Assembly: GCA_022393335.1 (NCBI GenBank)
Contig: JAJEKB010020358.1
Location: forward strand, 38,301 to 102,300
Source: Macrotrachela quadricornifera
Taxonomy: Eukaryota > Rotifera > Eurotatoria > Philodinida > Philodinidae
Direction: 5' to 3'
Length of the DNA: 64,000 nt
Made by a program: the position numbers and the translations under genes. Below the pieces are notes generated by a model. The model did not search any database and was not told where the DNA came from. It saw nothing but the letters and a program-made list of their open reading frames with translations. Below are positions 60,150 through 64,000 of this stretch, in pieces (positions within the stretch are counted from its first letter, which is position 1; every line of letters starts with the position of its first letter).

Positions 60150-61783
60150 ATTACTATGAATAATGAAACCAGAAAAGGATTCGTTTACCTTTTTATTGAC
60201 GCAAAAATTGTTCGATCAAAGAAGAGAAAAAACGACATGTATACAACTCAAGTACGATTGCGAACACATCGTACAAAATAATTTTGTTATGTAATTGTGA
60301 CGAATGAAAAGCAATCAATATCGTTACTGTCTCTACAAAAATATGCTGAATTTGGATAATTTTGTAATCATTTTGGAATGGAGTTGATTACAAATCTTGA
60401 ATTTTCTCTACTAAATATAAAAATGAATACTTTATATAGTCATTGAAGTGTGTTGCAAATTGGTGCAGATTCATGATTCGGATATAAACAATTTTCTAAA
60501 GAGTTTGTTGCGGTTTATTTTAAGTTTGACATATTTTATATCTAAGTTGTTGAGTCGAATTTGACTCAATTGTAGAATTGAGTAGAACTAGTTCCGCAAT
60601 GTTGAACGTCGTGGAATAAAATGTATTCTCATTTAAATCTAGCTTCATTCTGGTTTAATCATATAATTCCACAATTTGAAATTCTATTTTTAACATTTGT
60701 AAATATGTTTTGTATAATAATAATTACTCGTTGTTCTTTACGTATAAATTCATCAATAACAAATAATATTTTATATAAATTATGTGTTTTTTTTAAAGAT
60801 ATCTATGAATTAATCTTGTTTTACAGTTTATTGTTGTTGTTGATCGTTTTATTTAAAGTTGAGATAAAAGATGATTTAATCTATATTTGTAAATATTATT
60901 ATATTTGTTAGTGTATCGATTATTTTATTGACATTGATATATTAATTAGTAATAATCAAAGATCATCTAGTTATACTAGTTTTTCATATGAATATTTTAT
61001 ACTTAAAATTTTTTTTTGTTTCTTTTATTCTAATAAGATTAATGTTGATATTTGTTGAAATGGTCACGGATTAGTTGTAATATTATTCTCTGTACCTTAT
61101 TCTGATTTTAGTTTTTTTTTAATATAATTGTTTAAACTATTGTTGAGTATATAGTTTGAACATTTGTAGAGGTTATTTTTAATTTTTAATGTGATCTATT
61201 TCGAATATTTTATTATGAAAATGAAAGAGATATTATGAATGATTTTCAAAGGACACAAAGATAAGAAGAGTTAATAGATATTTTTCATTGAGTAGTTGTG
61301 AACTTTTTGTTTATTAAATAAAAAATATATTCATAAGAATTTCTTTCTAAATTCATATTAATCTTAATTAATATTGAACAAATAGAATTAATTTTTTTTC
61401 ACTTTTATTCAATGTCAAAATCCCATTATAATTCTTAAAGATATAATTGAATTTTTTAAATAAAAACTTCCTTTAGACTTTATTCTTTTGACAAGTTTAA
61501 TCTACACTGAAGGTTTTTTAATTAATTTAATATATGTAAAAGATATTTAATATTCTTTGTTGCAGTAATGTCTTTTGAGATATTTTAATTAAATGTTATC
61601 TTATATGTTTTTATGTTATTTTGATCTATATAATAAAAATAGATAATTAACTTGACACCCACCATTTCTTATTAGATAAGATATATTAATATTCGTTTTT
61701 AATCCTTATTCTATTTATTTGAGAAGTTTATCAATATCAATGACAATACTTACATGAAGTGCAAGCACTTGTTTAGAAAGCTC
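60150..61783. other. Long AT-rich intergenic stretch
   Basis: Extremely AT-rich (T runs near 61008 and 61112). The frame at 60621-60911 is a product of composition without a motif. Nothing else seen. Confidence 0.4.
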
Positions 61784-63117
61784 GTAAGTCATCGGACAGT
61801 CTTTGATTGTGAATAACTTTTGACAGGAACAAGATAGAGAGCTGCAATATTCATCATTTGAAAGAGCAACGTTTGGAGCATCGATTTATATAAACTCGTC
61901 AGGATGAAAGATAGTTTGTTATAGAGAACTTATATTGGAAAAAGAGTGCGATTTAAGCTACATCTGGACATACTTAGGGCATACCAAAAGTAGTGGTAGT
62001 GATACTGTATTCTCGTATAGTACGTCCATGAAGATTTTCTTTCTATATAGGCTGATAGAGAAAAGAAAGCTCTATCTTTCTATATTATTAGATCATACTT
62101 CATATGATGTAAAAGTAATAAGTTTCTGATAAGATTTGTGCCGGTAGCATTTGTACTCGTTGCAAGTTTGAATGGTAGTTTTCACTTCGTCTATTCACTC
62201 TGTTGAAAAGTCGAATATGCCACACGATGCAGCGTGAAAAACTCTACAATTAACATAAGACCACTTATTTTATAGTGAGTTTTTGTGTTTCCAGAATGGA
62301 CAAAACTTTCACGGTCAAATTTCAATCATGAGAAAAAGATGACTTTTTTGAGACATAACATGTCTGTTTTTTATTATTTTATCATTTTATCAGGAAAATA
62401 CTTGATACTGAAAAAATCAAATATACTAAAAGATGCAGCGTGAAAAGCTCTACAATTCTCACAGATAAAGCTTACTGTGATTGTTTTCAAAAAGATAGAA
62501 ATTCTGTGCGTTCTATTTTTGTAATACCCAAAACTTGATCTGTCAAGACGTTGTCCATTTTTATAACAAAAGGTGCAACTATGCAATATATGATATTGTG
62601 TAAATTGTAGAGCTTTTTCTGCTGTATGTTACGGTATATTTTGATCGCTGATGCAATGTATTAAGGAACGGAAAATTAATCTTTGTCATTTGTTGTAATC
62701 TAGTACAACCAGCACGAATGCTACCGGCACAAATCTTATCAGAAACTTATTACTTTTACATCATATGAAGTATGATCAAATAGTATAAAAAGATAGAGCT
62801 TTCTTTTCTCTATCAGCCTATACAGAAAGAAAATCTTCATGGACGTACTATACGAGAATAAAGTATCACTACCACTACTTTTGGTATGCCCTAAGTAATT
62901 TGAGTTGAGATTATTGTGAAAGTTGACGAAAATATGCATCGAAAAAAAAGTAAACCATAGTTCTCTATAATAAGATATCTATCATGCTGACGAGTTTCAT
63001 ATAGATCGATGTTCGATACGTTGCTCTTTCAAATGGTGAAAAACGCAGCTCTCTATCTTGTTCCTGTCAAACGTTATTCGCAATCAAAAACTGTCCGGTT
63101 ACTTATGGACCACCCTG
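61784..63117. mobile_element. Element with very long inverted repeats (about 375 bp arms)
   Basis: Arm 61786-62160 pairs with 62709-63100 reversed, with blocks such as ACAGGAACAAGATAGAGAGC, CTTAGGGCATACCAAAAG and GATAAGATTTGTGCCGGTAG. The right end closes with CAGGGTGGTCCATAAGTAAC (inverted) next to TA; the left end is truncated inside it. The core repeats GATGCAGCGTGAAAA with CTCTACAATT at 62225 and 62430 and inverted near 62600. A 64-codon frame is conserved in both arms (61935-62129 plus, 62739-62939 minus) but has no transposase motif. The terminus resembles that of the DD41D element at 36878, suggesting a non-autonomous Tc1/mariner relative. Confidence 0.8.
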
Positions 63118-64000
63118 TATAGTCCATTATAGGATCAATTGAAAAAACATAGGAAATCTAGTCGTACTACGAAGCCCAAGGGGGAAACGACTGACTTTTG
63201 ACTTTTTTGACTTCAACGACTTTATTGACTTAATTGATTGAAAAATGACTTTCATGACTTTAAAAGTCATCAAAGTCATCTATCTAAAAACTAATATATC
63301 TTGCTATACTCGAATGTTACCTTCAATTTTCATACCCTTCAGCCTTATAAACAGTGAAGACAACATCGTCGGGCCAGCGGTAAAATATTTGGTGTTGGCA
63401 AGAATAATTTTTGGTGTGACAATTGCTGGAAAAAATCGATTTAGGTATTAATTTTTGTCAAATTATTAATTATTCGAAATATTTTTAGTGTGAGAACTGC
63501 CCTACCTTGCTTTGTTGGTGGCCCCTCGATGGAAGACAATCATAATTTCAATCTCTGTTCTCATCGTTCTCATAATCCGTTAAAAATGTAAGTGGAATTG
63601 AATCCAAAATCGACTATTTACAAGTAGGATTCGTTCAGAAACTTCTTCCATTTTTTTTTATTTTATCTCAAGTACAACTCGATGAGCTCTATTCAATCAT
63701 ATAACTAGATTTTCCATAACTCAATGCATGTCTCAGAAAACATCACAATCTTGAAACTTCACTATTAGGATCATGGAATTTATGAACTAACAATTGTTTT
63801 ATGTGATCAATTTTATCAAGAAAATGATGTGATTTACTACTGACAATGAAGTTGTTTGTATTGTCCACGAGAAAAATGGTGCATTTTCGGATCAAATAAA
63901 AGCTCTCACCGCCATACTAACAAGTTTAAAATATTAGCTACTGATGGCTTGCTTTGAGAGAAATATTTGAATTTTAAGTTTTGGTATAAAATGAATCAAG
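63118..64000. other. Right window end: repeats, no gene
   Basis: 63190-63280 holds irregular GACTT and AGTCAT repeats. 63668-63735 is a diverged fragment of the 54.5-kb tandem unit. The short frame at 63245-63451 has no motif. Confidence 0.45.

Noticed and set aside
60621..60911. 96-codon frame rich in Ile, Leu and Tyr
   Set aside because: Its composition follows the AT-rich DNA and it has no domain or context.

Overview
The window is nuclear DNA of an animal, most likely a bdelloid rotifer. It is AT-rich and its introns are mostly 46-65 bp with GT/AG borders. It carries animal families that are large in bdelloids (7TM receptors, LDLa/EGF receptors, membrane NHL-repeat proteins, Argonautes), genes of bacterial or fungal type, and many small, mostly dead DNA transposons. 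The taxon is inferred from this combination; there is no rRNA or mitochondrial marker.

Layout. 0-2 kb: an intron-free ORF of unknown function. 2.1-3 kb: a dead mariner copy. 3.1-6.3 kb: two tandem two-exon 7TM receptor genes (minus strand). 6.9-9.1 kb: a ruined LDLa/EGF receptor gene, followed by an inverted duplication. 10.8-11.5 kb: an intact, intron-free APH(3')-type aminoglycoside phosphotransferase. 11.5-30 kb: gene-poor, with a cysteine-rich small protein (17.6 kb), a single-pass membrane protein (22.6 kb), a tRNA-derived SINE, a hairpin and several foldback elements. 30.2-36.5 kb: a multi-exon NHL-repeat membrane protein gene with a 2.2 kb hAT-like element inside one coding exon, flanked by an 8-bp target duplication. 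36.9-38.3 kb: a dead Tc1/mariner-type element with DD41D spacing. 39.3-43.3 kb: a complete 15-exon Argonaute gene with all four slicer residues. 45.2-47.5 kb: a SWIM-RING (ZSWIM2-like) ubiquitin ligase. 48.3-49.2 kb: a GT32-type glycosyltransferase. 51.5-63.1 kb: a graveyard holding an ADP-ribosylglycohydrolase, a SAM methyltransferase and an NmrA-like gene, all broken, among tandem repeats, a piggyBac-type MITE, a poly-C MITE and a long-inverted-repeat element.

The genes do not form an operon-like system. The main themes are horizontally acquired-looking enzymes, one intact and at least two dead; dense inverted-repeat DNA elements that could form double-stranded RNA if transcribed; and a slicer-type Argonaute in the same window. 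A functional link between the last two is only a hypothesis. All splice models were derived by hand from GT/AG borders and reading phase.
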